The notes beneath the pieces are model-generated. The model had not been told where the DNA came from. It saw nothing but the letters and a program-made list of their open reading frames with translations, and did not search any database. A DNA stretch of 64,000 nt from Akebia trifoliata (Eukaryota > Streptophyta > Magnoliopsida > Ranunculales > Lardizabalaceae). Below, in pieces: positions 43,727-56,672 of the stretch (position 1 is its first letter; each line of letters starts with the position of its first letter). The DNA is taken from positions 16,198,922-16,262,921 of the forward strand of contig CM030711.1 of NCBI GenBank assembly GCA_017979445.1, written 5' to 3'. A program made the translations under genes and the position numbers.

Positions 43727-44690
43727 TTTGAATATTCAATGTTTGTGATTGGTTCTATTTAAAAGAAGAACAATTACAAAAGAGTAAACAAAAGGACAAT
43801 GATTCTACAATATAGAAACAAAAGTAAACATATCATTGTCAACCCTTTGAATAGATCAGAAATCATGAAAATCCAAGATGAAATTCAAACATAGGTTTAT
43901 ATTAACTTTTAAATAAAATCTAAAGGGAGATTGAAAAAATAGTACCTTAAATGAGATCCAAAGAGAACACAAGTAAAATTAGTCACAATAAAAATAAATC
44001 ACAAGTGGAGATTGTAAAGAAAGTACAACATGAGCAAAAAATACAAAATTGCAGGAAGTTGAATAAATTTTAAACCTAAAATTTAGGTATTGAAGTGCAA
44101 CTTGTAGGTGTTCAAAGGTTATAAAAAATATGAATTTTTTTCAGTTTGGTGTGCAACCAATAATTAATGGTGTGCAACTAATCGGTCCCTAAAACAAATC
44201 TTTATAAGTAGTCCTGAACCCCACCTCCACATTTCTCATGATTGAAATGTTGAAACTGCCCTAATTGTTTGAACTCACCATTTTCATCCAAAAAAATTGG
44301 ATTTCCACCATTCCAATCAAGTTTCAGAGACTTCATTCCGACAAAAAAGATTTAAGAAAAAACAAGAAGTCATTTTCAAATATTTTGAAAACGTATGTAA
44401 AAAGCTAAGGATTTGTTTTAATTAAAATTGATTAAGGATGGTTCACTTGGTTTGAAATCATCTACACAAGTCGTTATGTCAAGTTTTTAGTCAATTTTTC
44501 CATGTATTTTGGTCAGAAAAATTTGAAAAACAAAAGTGGGTGGGTTTTACCAACGTCAAGCTCACTACTTTTCATTGTTGAGTTCAACAATTTTATAGGC
44601 GAGTTTGAATTTTTTTTTTTAAATTGTCAAATTAAAAAATAAAAAATGTCAAACTTGACAATAAAAATGATGAGTTCGACAATAAATAAA
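42705..44690. other. AT-rich spacer with TA microsatellite and a short palindrome
   Basis: About 28 TA units lie at 43668-43724. GGCAAGGGCACA at 43151-43162 is perfectly inverted at 43213-43224, a possible stem of a small decayed MITE. Sequence near 42840-42970 has GGTTCGATT/GAACCAAATT variants like the other side of the foldback cluster (about 37360-37435). No gene recognised. Confidence 0.55.
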
Positions 44691-44694
44691 AAAA

Positions 44695-44845
44695 AGCCAA
44701 CAAGTGTTGTGCGCAATGGCCAGAGGTCTTGAGTTCAAGCCTCCTCGTTGACCACCCCTGGGGATTTATCCCTACTTACCTAGTATGTTTGGTTTGTGAG
44801 GTATTGCGCGTAACCAGGGGATTTGGGCGAGATATGGTGCGGTAA
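44695..44845 (+). mobile_element. Probable tRNA-derived SINE
   Basis: TGTGCGCAATGG followed about 15 bp later by GAGTTCAAGCCTCC resembles the A and B boxes of a tRNA-type internal RNA polymerase III promoter. The downstream CCACCCCTGGGGATTTATCC matches a second copy at about 58380 on the opposite strand (CCACCCACGGGGATTTATAC), which supports a dispersed family. Ends are approximate. Confidence 0.55.
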
Positions 44846-44849
44846 GAAG

Positions 44850-46649
44850 CCAATTGCCTCTTCCCTCAAATTCCAACACTAAAAGGACAACTCAAAAACA
44901 AGTGATCATTATCCTCTGAAGCCTTTTTGCAAAGAATGCATCTACATGTTAATGAGAAACCTCTCTTGTTCCAATAATGGAATGTTAAAAGACTCTTTTT
45001 AATTACAAGCCATGCAATAAAAGAGTGTTTTGGCACCCTTTGTTTTTTCCAAACGATTTTATACTAGTCCATAGAAGTATATCTTCTCCTTATGGCATCC
45101 CAAGCACTCTAATAAGAGAATAAATTGGAGAAACTCCTCAGTCAAATGATTTCATCCTCTATGTTAGGTCATAGATGGGGATGCTCTATTACAACTTTAG
45201 CAGTTGCTCGAGATCTATCTTCCAAATAGATTGGAATTTTCCAGTCCCCTCTATCTGCAAATTTTGATGACTATCCCAATGGATAATTGGCCTTCTTCCA
45301 AACCTATCAATTAATGCCCCATCTTGAAGCCAATGGTCCTCCCAAAGGCAAGTATTTTTCCCATTGCCAACCAGGAATCTAATATTTTTTGCCACCAACT
45401 CCCTCACCTTCAAGATACCTTTCCATGCCCAATAAACATCGTTAAGACACATGCACCTCCAAAAATTATCATTTTTAACACAACATGCACAAACCCAATT
45501 TCTCTAAGGAGATTTATTGTGAACAACCTTCCAAAAAAAGCTTCATTACTCCAATGGTATTCAAATCTTTGATACATCTAATCTCAAGACCCCTTCCTTA
45601 AGAGATTTATAAATAAGTTCCAACTAACTGAATAGAAAGAACTAGTCAAAGATGGACCATTCCAAAAGAAGCAATTGCATATGGATTCTACTTTCAAGAT
45701 TACTCCTTTAGGAATAGAAAAATAAGAAGTCCAATAAAAACTACAGAGGATCGATTTAATCAACTCAACTCTATCTACAAATAAGAGAAGGTGAGTTTTT
45801 TACCCCTCAACTCTCCTCAAAAGTTTATAAATCAAAGGCTAACAAAGAGACAGATAATTTGGAAGAAAAAAGATGAAGACCCAAATAACAAATTGGAAGG
45901 AAGCATTCTTGAATTGATAAGGCATTTGAAATGACACTTTTAAGAATACAAGACTCATTGAAGTAGATATTACTCTTACTATTGGGCTAGCGATTAAGCC
46001 AAAGTGAGACACAAGAAGACATCCCATTCCTATTGGGCTAGCAATAAAGTCATTTTGATTTTTTTCTTCCAACAAACAAGAGAATGCTTTCATTGCAAGG
46101 GTGAAAAAAATATGGAGAAAGAGGATCTCCTCACCTAAGACCACACTGACTGGGAAAAAAACCATGAATAGTCCCATTAATAATTATTGAAAATTTTGGA
46201 GTAGTAATACACTCTTTGACCCAATTAACCCAGGTAAGATCACACCCAATTTGAACAAGGATACTAAGAATAAAATTTGAATTAACCTTGTCATAAGTTT
46301 TTTTTAAGATCAACTTTAAGATAGAAGGATTGAGGGCTAGATTTTTTATGAAAATTTCAGGCCAGCTCATAGTCTAACAAGATGTTATCAGAAATACTTT
46401 TAAAAAAAGTTGATTGGTTAGGACTAATAATCAAAGGAAGACACAATGCAAATATATTAGCCATGATTTTTGTGATAACTTTATAAAGAAAGTTACACAA
46501 GAAATTAAGCAAAAAATTTCAAGCTTATCTACATTCAAAAATTTTGGGATCAAGGCAATTAACGTGGAATTAAGCTCTTTAAGCATTCTTCTATGTTTGA
46601 AAAAATCCAAAATGGCTTTATAGACATCTTGTTGATACATGATTTTCAA
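44850..46649 (-). pseudogene. LINE D, 3' part: RT and zf-RVT, decayed
   Basis: This minus-strand LINE ORF2 remnant comes from a family distinct from LINEs A-C. Readable blocks from 5' to 3' are LNSTLIALIPKFLNVDKLE (about 46595-46530), KLILKKTYDKVNSNFILS (about 46330-46270) with FSIIINGTIHGFFPSQCGLR (to 46131), WKGILKVRELVAKNIRFLVG (about 45430-45365), and zf-RVT CRCILCKKASEDNDHLFLSC (about 44945-44890). Stops and frameshifts are many. The 5' end is cut at 46650-46656 by an LTR insertion. Confidence 0.85.
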
Positions 46650-46656
46650 ATCCAAA

Positions 46657-48604
46657 GATCACCTTTATAAGGATTTGGAGTCGCCACCATTCTTTTTATA
46701 AAAGGGTATGAATGGTCACTAGGAAGGTATTTTTTAGAAAAACTTGTCATTTTTGCATCATAGTGATTCTAATACGAATTAGGAAATTGATCCACCTAGG
46801 ATCTAGGTAAGAGTTCGATTAGTAAGTGGGGAAGTTGTTTGGCAGCCCTCTATCTCCATCAAATAATGGTAACCTTAACAACGTGGTCATGTTATAGAAA
46901 TAAAAGAAATAAAAAATTTGATTAAACGACGGTTTTGTCCCCTCGGATGCGAGGGGATTTTGATGTCGGCTTGAACTAGGAGGGTCATCTCATCGAGAAA
47001 AGAAATCCTATTATATTCTTGCCTTAAACTTATATAATTTTATAAAAAGTATGGGCTTTATGATTATGGGCCCATTCTCATAGAATGAGAAGGGTACAAC
47101 TATCGATAGCCTCAAAACATTTTGTGGTGTGTGCAACTTGTAATTAGGATTAAAAATGGTATAATTTTATTTTGAAAAAAGGGTTTCAACCTCTATACTT
47201 TCGAACGAACCAAAGTTCGATTTAGCAGATGTAGGGGAGGATTAAAATTACATCTTATGGCTATTCTAAATTGAAAATAAAATAAGAAAACTAGGGAGGA
47301 TAGAATAGAGAAGATGGAGAGAAGAGAAGGAGGATTTTTCACATCATTTTTTTCCTTACTCTACCTTGTCTTTGACTCTTCTTCTTTGTATTTTTTAAGT
47401 GTTTTCTTTCAACTTGACTTGATTAGCTTGTAATATAAAACTTAAAGGTTGATGAACATTTTGTGTTGAGAGTTGAGTGGGTTAAAAAGTTCCTTTTCTA
47501 AAATTGGGAGAAATGAGAGTTGAGAGTTGAATGGTGAGAGATAACTTGAGGGGTGAGGGATGTTCAAACATGGTTTTTTCAGATGGAGATGAGGGATTTT
47601 ATAGGTTTTGAAGATGATTTTGGGGGTTAAAAATGTCAAAAATATAAAATTAAAGGATAATGGCATGAGGTGTAGGCATTGGAGGGTTATTATTTTAAGG
47701 TTGGGGAGGGATATTTGTGGAAGGTGGTGGAAATGAGTCATTCTTAACACAAGTGGGTTGGATCCTTCAACCCATATGGGTTAAGTATTAGGCAGGGATA
47801 AGGTGTGTGGGTGTTAGTTGAAAGAATGGTTGTGTAAAGGAGGGTAGTTGTAGATATTTTGAGAGGGTGGAGGAGATGGTGACATGTGTCCAATGGTATA
47901 AGGTGAGTTGATTAAGAAAATTGGGGTGTGAGGGTTATGAAGATGACTTATAGAGTATTTTGAGAAGAATGTGATGAGATTAGGTTATGACATGAGCTTT
48001 GGGTTGTGGTATGGGTTGTGTAGCTTTTATAGGTGATGATAAGGTTGGGTAGAATGATTTTGGGAGGTGGGTTGTGGTGGTGACAAGTATCATTCATTGA
48101 TGATCAAGGATTGCATGGACCTTGATTGGTGGTGATCATGAGTATGAATATGGATAAGGGTATAGACTTTAGGATTGGACTTGATTGAGTTGGATTTTTA
48201 ACTTAGTGAGGGTTTGTCTTAGGATTGGCTTGAGTCTAGGGTTTGGACTAGAGTTGGGTTGCATGGGATTCGGGTTAGGTTAGATGAAGACATTGGCTAG
48301 GGTTTGGCTTATTTTAGGGTGAGGCTAAAATGGGATTTAAGGATTGAATCTTGGTGTGTATTAGGTGAGCTTAGGACGTTTTCGACTTCGGGGTTAGAAG
48401 GGTGAGATTTTGAGAATATGATGGGTTTAGAAGGCCATATTGTGGGTCCATGAGACCTTTAGGGGCCTTAGGACCTTTTGATTTGATCAAAATATTAATT
48501 TTTGATGATTTGAGGTTTTTAGGTCCGTCGACAGATTTTGCTAGAAAAATCGATTTTTTTGGGTCCTTTCAAGTGAGGGCCCATTGAAAATGGGGTGTCT
48601 ACAC
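46657..48604 (-). mobile_element. Solo-LTR-like gypsy insertion in LINE D
   Basis: The insert is flanked by direct repeats ATCCAAA (46650-46656 and 48605-48611), and LINE D reads on across it. On the minus strand it opens with TGTAGACACCCCATTTTC, a start seen in many plant Ty3/gypsy LTRs. It closes with GGTGGCGACTCC, resembling the region around the tRNA-Arg primer site of Tat/Ogre-type elements. No coding sequence was found over ~1.95 kb, which suits a solo LTR. The exact termini are uncertain because the insert ends do not fit TG...CA perfectly. Confidence 0.6.
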
Positions 48605-49996
48605 ATCCAAATCGACGATATCTCAAAAGGAAGTGAAGAATTCAACTTTGAAACCATCGGGACTTAGGGATTTATTACAAGGTACATTGAAAAATGTAAT
48701 CTCTTCATTAGAGATAGGATTAAAAAAGAATGAACATTTCTCTACGGAAAACCCTCTTCTTAAAGGGATCAAAGGACAATAACTCATAGAAGAATTTGAG
48801 AATACCTATTGGAAGTATCGCGAATCATGCTTTCCAATTTCCTGGGTTTCTTGAAATATTTGTTCTTAGTTGTCCCCTATCTTAAATCCCATTTGAAGCA
48901 ATTGATGCAAAAATTTATAATGTTGTCCCATTCTTTTAGCCACTGAATGGCAGGACTTTTGCCTTATCATTGACTCATTTGCTAGTATTTCTTTTTTCAG
49001 AATTTCCACAACCTCCCTCTCTCGTGAAGTAAGAATATTGTTTAAGGGGTCTTTATGAACTTCAATTGAATATTTCTCAATTAAGTCTCCGTCAAATCTC
49101 TCTGATTAGACATACCCTCAAACCTAGATTTATTTCACTCCTTGATAGCAGTTTTAAGGACTCTCAACTTAGTACATAATCTAAACATAGGGTTTTCGCT
49201 GACTTCAATTTTCCAAGACTCTTCAACAATATCTTTGAAACCCTTCTGATTAGTTTAGACGGTAAATAATTTAAAATTCTCATTTCCTTGTGGAATGGTA
49301 TTCTTAGGACTAAAGCAAATCAAAGAATGGTCATAATACTCATGCATTTCTTTTTCTCGATTTCGTCTGGGCCCATTGCATCAACCAAGTTGAATTAACC
49401 AAAGCACGGTCCAATCTACTTAGAATATGTCTATCAACCATTAATTTGTTACTCCAAGAAAGATAATCATCAAGTAGGCATTTCTTGAAGATCACAAAAA
49501 TCAATAATAATAATTAAATTCTTCCATATTTCTCCTCGGAGTAGGATGACCACCAAATTTTTCATCGCGAAATCAAACTATATTAAAATCTCTTAGAACT
49601 ACCCAAGGCTGCACAATGGAAGAATTAATAATCGGAAGAACCAACCAAAGATTCCTCCTATTAACAACCAAATTTGCTGCATAGATAAATGACACATAAA
49701 AAATAAAATTATCCACCACACGAGTACATTCAACATGAATGTATTAAGTCGACTCTTTTAGTTTCATAATTTTAAATTTAAGAGGGTCCTACCTGATCCA
49801 AATTCTCTTAGAATCATTTGAAGAATAATTATTTATAAAATTACATCTTTCCTGAATAACTCGACAAAAAGAAATTGTTTTCCTTTCCTCAACCATCGTT
49901 TCACAAATCACTAGCAAACTCAACTTAAGAATCAAGTCTTTAACATCCCTCATTTTATTTATAAAATTGAGGTCTTGAATATTTCGTACTCCAATA
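48605..49996 (-). pseudogene. LINE D, middle part: endonuclease and start of RT
   Basis: Minus-strand LINE blocks read NIQDLNFINKMRDVKDLI, then LLVICETMV and CNFINNYSSNDSKRIWIR (about 49970-49790), which is the start of the APE-type endonuclease. PWVVLRDFNIV follows (about 49605-49575) and corresponds to the GGDFN block, with Arg in place of Gly. LSWSNKLMVDRHILSRLDRAL (about 49460-49400) is the C-terminal endonuclease region, and SLSPDGFKVEFF (about 48670-48630) is the first RT block. The upstream end is cut at 49996 by a gypsy-type LTR. Confidence 0.83.
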
Positions 49997-50629
49997 TGTA
50001 GACATCCTATTTTTGCATCTATCTGATTTGACGATTCGTCACTTGGTTGTAGTGGATTCCTAATGATGAGTGCAAAGAACTTCAAAGTTTGAAAGTCACT
50101 TCCCCAATTTTCCCATTTCTAGCTCTTCCATCTCCTTTACTCGCTATAACTCGACATAGAAATTTATTCACGTTTAGGATTGCTACACCTTACATCCGAT
50201 TTAGTAAGTACGTATATTTACGTTCGTCACATATTTCGATAATCTAAAGACCTTGCAACGCTAGGGAAATGCAACCTTGAAATTTAGAAAAAAATCACTT
50301 CATGCTTGAAAAAACCTCAAGCCAAAATTGATAAAATAATGAAAATACCTCTTCATGGGTCCCACAACTCCACTACATCTCAAAAATATCTTTATTAGTC
50401 TTGAAATGTGATTTCGATACTAAAATTGATGAAAATCGATAATTTTACGAAGAATTGCACAAATGAGTAAAATGCCATTTGATGTTCAACTTTGAAATCT
50501 TGATTCCTAAGAAAACGTAATTGAGAATGAATTTTCGACAACATTCACACACATCCAAAAAATTTAGAAACCTCACGCTTAGGTAAAATTGTGGACTTTT
50601 ACATAAAATGACAAAATCAAAAATTAAAC

Positions 50630-50965
50630 TAAGCTAACCAATGAAATTAAAATCCTAACTTAATCGACTAATCAAATTGAAATTGAAATTCAATCGACTA
50701 ATTGAATTCAAATTAAAAGTCAATCAATCAATCGAATTCAAATTCAAATTTAATCGACCAATCAACATTCAAATTAAAATTTAATCGAACAATCAACATT
50801 AAAATTAAAATTAAATCGACTAATTAAATTAAAATTAGAATTCAATTGATTAATCAAAATTGAAATTAAAATTCAATCGACCAATCAAATTGAAATTAAA
50901 ATCCAATCAGCTAATCAAATTGAAGATAATCGATCAAATTAAAATTGAAAATCAAATCAAACAAA
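50630..50965. repeat. Degenerate tandem repeat in gypsy LTR
   Basis: About ten variants of TTAATCGACTAATCAAATT plus GAAATTAAAATTCAATCGAC recur with a spacing of roughly 30-35 bp. Confidence 0.75.
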
Positions 50966-51107
50966 TAGGGATTATCAAATTATGAATAACGCGGGATCAC
51001 TACCCATATGGTTCTAAAAAGGAAGAGCAAATGAAAGAAAGAAAAAGGAAAAGAAAAATAATTGTGAGAAGTAAAAGAAAAATAGAAAATAACAGTTTTT
51101 CTCTTTA

Positions 51108-51118
51108 TATAAAGTCCC
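51108..51118 (+). promoter_or_regulatory. Possible TATA box in gypsy LTR
   Basis: TTTATATAAAG stands upstream of a pyrimidine-rich stretch (CTCTCCCCCCTCC), in a non-coding LTR-like region, so an LTR promoter is plausible. Confidence 0.4.
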
Positions 51119-52139
51119 ACGTTCTCTCCCCCCTCCTCGGACTAGCATTCTCTCTCCCTACGTTTTCTACTTTCTCTTCCTCTGCCCGACCTCTTTCTCT
51201 CTTACAAATCCTCAACCCTGCCTCATTCTTGGAAAACAAACAAAAGTAGAGCCAGCTCTACGTTTTCCCTCATCCTTGGACAACAACATCGGAAGAAAAG
51301 TAAAAAAAAAATAACAAAAAATAACAAAAAAAGGGATGACTTACCTTCGTTCTTCACAGCACCTGTCTTTACCTGCTATCTTCTTCTCTGTAATGCCCCA
51401 CAATAGCCATTTTTCCATCATCATCCTTTCGATTCAGCCATAACAACCAACTCTCTTACTTCTTTTTCACTTTTCTTTAATTATCATTATTTTCCATGTT
51501 TTTACACTCTCTTTCAGCCACTATGATACAATCCAGTTACAGTAGCCACTGCCAAGCTCTTTCTCTTCTTTTAAGCCCTCCATAATCCAGCATTGCCATG
51601 CTCTTTCTCTTCTTTTAAATGCCCCATCGCAGTCATTGCCATTCGTATTTCTCTTCTCTTAAACATGCCATCACAGCCACTGCTATTCGTATTTATCTTA
51701 AACATCCAATCATGACATATCTCTTTTGTTTTTCTTCTCTTCTTCCTTCCTTGAATGCCCAACAACCATCATCACACGCCTATTTTTCTCTTGAACTACC
51801 CAACATCCATAACTATCACAGCAAGTTCATTGCATTCTTTCTTCCTCTCTACAACGTTCCAACAATAACGTGTTTTCTTCTTCTATTTAATACCCCACGT
51901 CGTCTCGAGTTGCGCTTGAAAGAACGCATTGTAGTCATTATTCTATTGTAGAGGTAAGTTTGAATTTTTTTTTTCTTATTTCTCTTTCTCATCTTCTTCT
52001 CATTTTTATTTTATATTGACGATCGCCTGACCTTCATTAATGTATCCATAAAAAAAAAATTATTCAAGAATTTTTCATGTATATATGAATTTTGATTCAC
52101 TAGTTTGCCATATATCCATAATGTTTTAATTCAAGAATT

Positions 52140-52140
<1 letters not shown>

Positions 52141-52199
<59 letters not shown>
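52141..52199. repeat. Compound CA/TA microsatellite
   Basis: About 15 CA units run directly into about 14 TA units. Confidence 0.9.
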
Positions 52200-52202
<3 letters not shown>

Positions 52203-52241
52203 TTTTTTATTCGTTGATTTGCTATTTGTTCATGATGTCCC

Positions 52242-52303
52242 TAACAAGACTATGTAGTCTGAATGTTTTGATTGTTTTCCACACCAATTGTGTTTTATAG
52301 ATT

Positions 52304-52340
<37 letters not shown>

Positions 52341-55300
52341 GTTTATAAGTTACAACAGATCCTATATTCAAGGAAGTGATAAGTAGTTACAACAGAAATG
52401 ATAAGGAAGTAACAATAGATCCTATATACAAGGAAATTGGCTATTATAACAGCCTTGAAGAGAATCTAAGAGTTACTGAAGCTATTGGGGTGGAGCTGAA
52501 TTTTGGAATCGAAGATAAGGTTTGTAAGGTCGTTGGTGCTGTCATTTTTTGTAGGAGATTCTGTTGAGAGGGAAGGCGATTCTTTAACATGCCCCATCAA
52601 TATTGTATTCCCATTGGAGATACCGATCTTGGATTGCAAATGTTTGAACGTAGCTGATGGTAGTGGCTTGGTTAGGGCATCTGCAAGCTAATCTTTGGAG
52701 GAGATGTGAGAAATAATGAAAGAGCCTCGAGCAACATGGTCATGAACAAAATGATAGTCAATAGCGATGTGCTTTATTCTCGAGTGAAAGACAGGATTGA
52801 CGGAGAGATATGTGGCACTAATGTTATCACAGAAAATGTGTGGAGTAGATGGATAAGCAACATGTAACTTTTGCAGCAAATTTTTTATCCAAAAAACTTT
52901 AGCTGCACACGAGGCAAGAGATCGATATTATACTTCCATTGACGATCGAGCAACCGTTATTTGCTTCTTTGAACACCAAGAAATTACATTCCCACTGAGA
53001 TAGACAATGTAGGTTGAGGTAGAGGTGCAATCATCACGATTACCTGCCTAATCAGCATTTGTAAAGGCTATGATATGAAGTTGCTGATGGCACTTTAGAA
53101 ATAGTCCATAATGGATGGTGTCCTTAAGATAACGCAAAACTCGTTTAGCCGCGGACCAGTGGTTCTCAGTTAGAGCATGCATAAAGCGAGTCACTTTATT
53201 AACGACAAAAGACACATCCGATCTAGTAAGAGATAAGTACTGGAGAACACCAATAACTTGCCGAAACTGAGTAGCATCTATTGGCTGATAACCATCATTA
53301 AGTTGGAGAGATTGATTTGAGGACATTGGTGTAGTACACTCTTTGGGATCAGTTATGTTTGTTTTTACCAAAAGGTCACGAATATATTTGTGTTGAGTCA
53401 AGAGCAGTCTGAATTTAGTGAGAAGAACCTCCATTCTAGGAAAATAATGAAGGTTTCCAAAGTCTTTGACAGAGAAACGAGTGGCCAAGGCATTGAGAAA
53501 TCGCTACATTGTTCCCGGTGACTATCAAGTCATCTACATAAACCAAGAAGTAAATGGTAATAGTGGATGTATGATAGATAAACAGAAAGGTGTCACCATG
53601 AGAATTAGCAAAGCCATATGAAAGTAGGAACCCCTTTAGTTCGTTGTACCACGCCCGCGAAGCTTGTTTAAGACCATAGATTGCTTTTTGTAGCTTATAG
53701 ACAAAACCCGACTTGGTTTGATCGACAAAACCCGACTTGGTTTGATCAACAAAACCAGGCGGTTGTTGCATGATGAAAAATATTATTAACGTCCAATTGT
53801 CGAAGCAACCAACCGTTAGATAAAGCAAGAGTAAGAATAAGTCGAATAATTGTTGGCTTTTCTACTGGACTCAAGGTGTCATGAAAATCAATACCTAACC
53901 GTTGATAAAAACCCTTAACAACAAGATGAGCTTTATACTTGGAAATAGAGCCATCGAGATTCCGTTTAATGCGAAACACCCATTTACAATCAACAACATT
54001 TTGAGAGGAGCTAGGCGGTATGAGGTCCCATGTACCATTTCGAAGAAGTGTTGTAATTTCATCTGACATGGCCTGCCTCCATTCAACATGCTTAATTACT
54101 TTGGAAACAAAAGAGGATTCAATAGTATCAGGAAGAGGGTGTGTAGTGCTGGTCTGGTACAGTCACTTTGTCTTAAAAATATTATTTTTTGAGCGCATAA
54201 TCATGACGTGGGAAAAGATACTGAGCTAAGTTGGTGGCAAGGAGGTCGAAAAAATGCAATAGAGGGAATGACAGGAGAAAAGGTTATTGTTGGTGTTGTA
54301 GGAGAGGGTAGATAAGAAGACGTATTTTCATGTGCTGTAGATACCAAGAGAGAGGTAGTAGAAGGTTCAAAGATACCTGACCCCGTAGAAGTAGACGGCG
54401 TTGATTCTGATGATGACCGTGACAAAAAATGCAATGGAGCACCTGTGACATCACCAACTGGAGGTGGTTGTTCAGCAAGTGCAAGAAAGGGCAAATTTAG
54501 TTTGGGAAAATGATAGGAAGAAGGGAAGTGTTTGGCCAAATTTGCGGTAGGTAGTTCAGGTTCAGGATGTTGTTTTTTGTATTGAAGAAGGAAGGTCTCA
54601 TAATCAATGATTTTATCAAATAATTCTTGGAAAGGTACCACAAAATCTCTAGTCCTCATAGCTATAATAAGTTCTTTGTAAGCAGGGCCAAGACCACGTG
54701 TTGCATAGACAAGAAAGGCAACATCACTCGAAGGATCACCAAGAGTTGTGAGGTCATCTACAATCTGTTTGATAGATACAAGAAAATCAGTTACAGAAAG
54801 AGAACCACGATTAATCATGGTTAGTTTATCTTTGAGATGAATCATGTAGGTAGTGGATCTTTTAGCATAGAGACGAGAGAGACGATTCCATGCTTCATGA
54901 CTTGACGTGGCAGAAGAGACCAATAGAATGACAGCTTCACTTAGAGATGCAAGAATGGCATAAAGGATGAGTTGATCTTGTCGGTGCTATGGAAGATGAT
55001 TAGGATTTGGAATAGTTTTGCTGTCTTGAATCATTATTGGAGCAGGACATGGTAGTATGCCATCGAGATACACGAGGAGATCCAGGCCGAAGAAGAGCAT
55101 TGAATTGAGCTTTCTAGGAAAAGTAATTAGATTTTGTAAGTTTGAGAGGCAGTTGAGTGGCAGTATTAATGGTGATGAGATTTGGGGCAAAATTTGTAGT
55201 TATAGTAGCAACAAAGAATTCAGGGGCCATGGCAAAAGGAAAAGAAAAAAGAGTAAAGATCGAACTCGTTAGAGGAAGACTTTAATACCAAAACAAGACA

Positions 55301-55614
55301 ATGTTCTGATTATATTCCACACTAATTGTGTTTTATAGATTACAATATATATAATTATTTATAAGTTACATCAGATCCTATATTCAAGGAAGTGATAAGT
55401 AAGTTATGATAGAAGTGATAAGGAAGTAATAATAAATCCTATATATAAGGAAGTGATAAGGCAATTAGCTGTTATAACAGCCTTGGAGAGAATCTAGGAG
55501 TTGCTGAAGCTATTGGGGTGGAGCTAAATTTTGGAACCGAAGATAAGGTTGGTGAGGTCGTTGGAACTCGCTTTTGTAGGAGATTCTGTTGAGAGGGAAG
55601 GCGATTCTCTAACA
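52242..55614 (-). mobile_element. Copia C: internally deleted Ty1/copia element
   Basis: The target duplication GTCCC lies at 52237-52241 and 55615-55619. LTRs are 52242-52589 and 55291-55614 and begin TGTTA on the minus strand. The left copy is longer because of an expanded TA run and an 11-bp extra piece. The primer site TGGTATTAAAG lies at 55290-55280 on the minus strand, and a GATGGGGCA purine tract precedes the 3' LTR. The interior is only 2.7 kb: gag is followed directly by the region before RT, with protease and integrase missing. It sits inside the gypsy-type LTR and is therefore the innermost layer here. Confidence 0.9.
52690..55010 (-). pseudogene. Copia C gag and RT-RNase H remnants
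   Basis: Minus-strand gag (54923-54201) reads HEAWNRLSRLYAKRSTTYM and LVYATRGLGPAYKELI, then passes into a Ser/Thr/Pro-rich stretch typical of the integrase-RT spacer. Protease, GAG-pre-integrase and integrase are absent. RT follows with NGTWDLIPPSSSQNVVDCKW (54069 onward), QLDVNN (about 53780), AIYGLKQASRAWYNEL, YVDDLIV (about 53535) and LTQHKYIRDLLVKTNI. RNase H reads CDNISATYLS and HIAIDYHFVHD (52879-52688). A 24-bp in-frame tandem duplication gives FVDQTKSGFVDQTKSG at about 53735-53690. Stops separate several pieces, so no product is expected. Confidence 0.88.
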
Positions 55615-55669
55615 GTCCCAACTTAGAAATTTGACATGTATGAATCTCCAATTCATAGATTTGTTAACA

Positions 55670-55960
55670 TGTTTATAATTTACCAATTTTGATATCCATA
55701 TATGTTCATATTTTATTGATTTGAAGATTTTACATGATATTTCTTTTTTACCAATTTCGAGATCCATACATGCTCATGTTTTGCTGATATGATAATCTTA
55801 CATGATATTGATTTTAACCAATTTTGAGATACATGTACGCTAACGTTTTCTTGATTTGATAATTTTATATGATATTGATTTTTACCAATTTGGATATTAA
55901 TGTATGTTCACATTTCATTAATTTGGTGGTTTTGTGCGATACTGAATTTTGTCGATTTGT
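55670..55960. repeat. Degenerate ~67-bp tandem repeat in gypsy LTR
   Basis: The block TACCAATTTTGATATCCATA and the following TTTACATGATATT recur at about 55682, 55749, 55816 and 55883 with decreasing similarity. Confidence 0.7.
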
Positions 55961-56672
55961 TGAGTTGCCATGTGTTCATAATTTCCTAATTTGAAAACTT
56001 TCATATTTATAATTTCTATTTTGGAAAATTTATTTTTGTAAATTTTTAATTTGGGAATTCATCATATATTCTTAAATTTCTAATGAAATTTATAATTTAA
56101 AATTCTCATAAGTTTTCAATTTGACAGTTTCACATTCATGATTTTCTAATTTGAAATTTTTTTACAAATTTTCATTTTATCTAATTTGAAAAATATTTAC
56201 ATGCAGATTTTTAATTGAAGAATGTAGTCACGTGATCTTTAGAACAAGGGATGAAATTAAAGCTTTTTCACATTTTTTTCATTTTTGTGCGGAATTCAAT
56301 GAATCATTTAAATATATGAGAGAATTTTGGCTGTAAGATTTGTTTAGCAAATCCAATATAAATTGATAATGATTGGATTGTAATTTAGTTTTAATTTTTG
56401 AATGTCGACCGTAGGATAGTTTTGGATCATAGTAGAAACCAATCACTTTGATTGGATGGGTTAGATGCCTAACACCTTCCGAAACCCGTAATCTGACCCC
56501 TTACCCATTTCTCTTATTTGTGGACCGATCATAATCCATTTTGGAGATATTTTTTATTCCTAAATCTAAACTAGGTATCGACTTCCAATTCTCAGAAAAT
56601 CCCCCATTTTCTAATCATACTCCTCTTCACTATTTAGTAAAAAAAGGGTCGAGGCGACTTCATAATGGACAT

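Larger units (their letters stand above)
49997..56672 (+). mobile_element. Gypsy-type LTR insertion in LINE D, split by Copia C
   Basis: TGTAGACATCCTATTTTTGC at 49997 is a typical start of a plant gypsy LTR, and it interrupts the first endonuclease codons of LINE D. ORF1 of LINE D reappears beyond about 56700. Near the far end, GGATGGGTTAGATGCCTAAC ACCTTCC and GGTCGAGGCGACTT resemble the U5/end region of such LTRs. Without Copia C (3.4 kb) about 3.3 kb remain, with no coding sequence, again like a solo LTR. The right boundary is approximate and no clean target duplication was seen. Confidence 0.55.
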
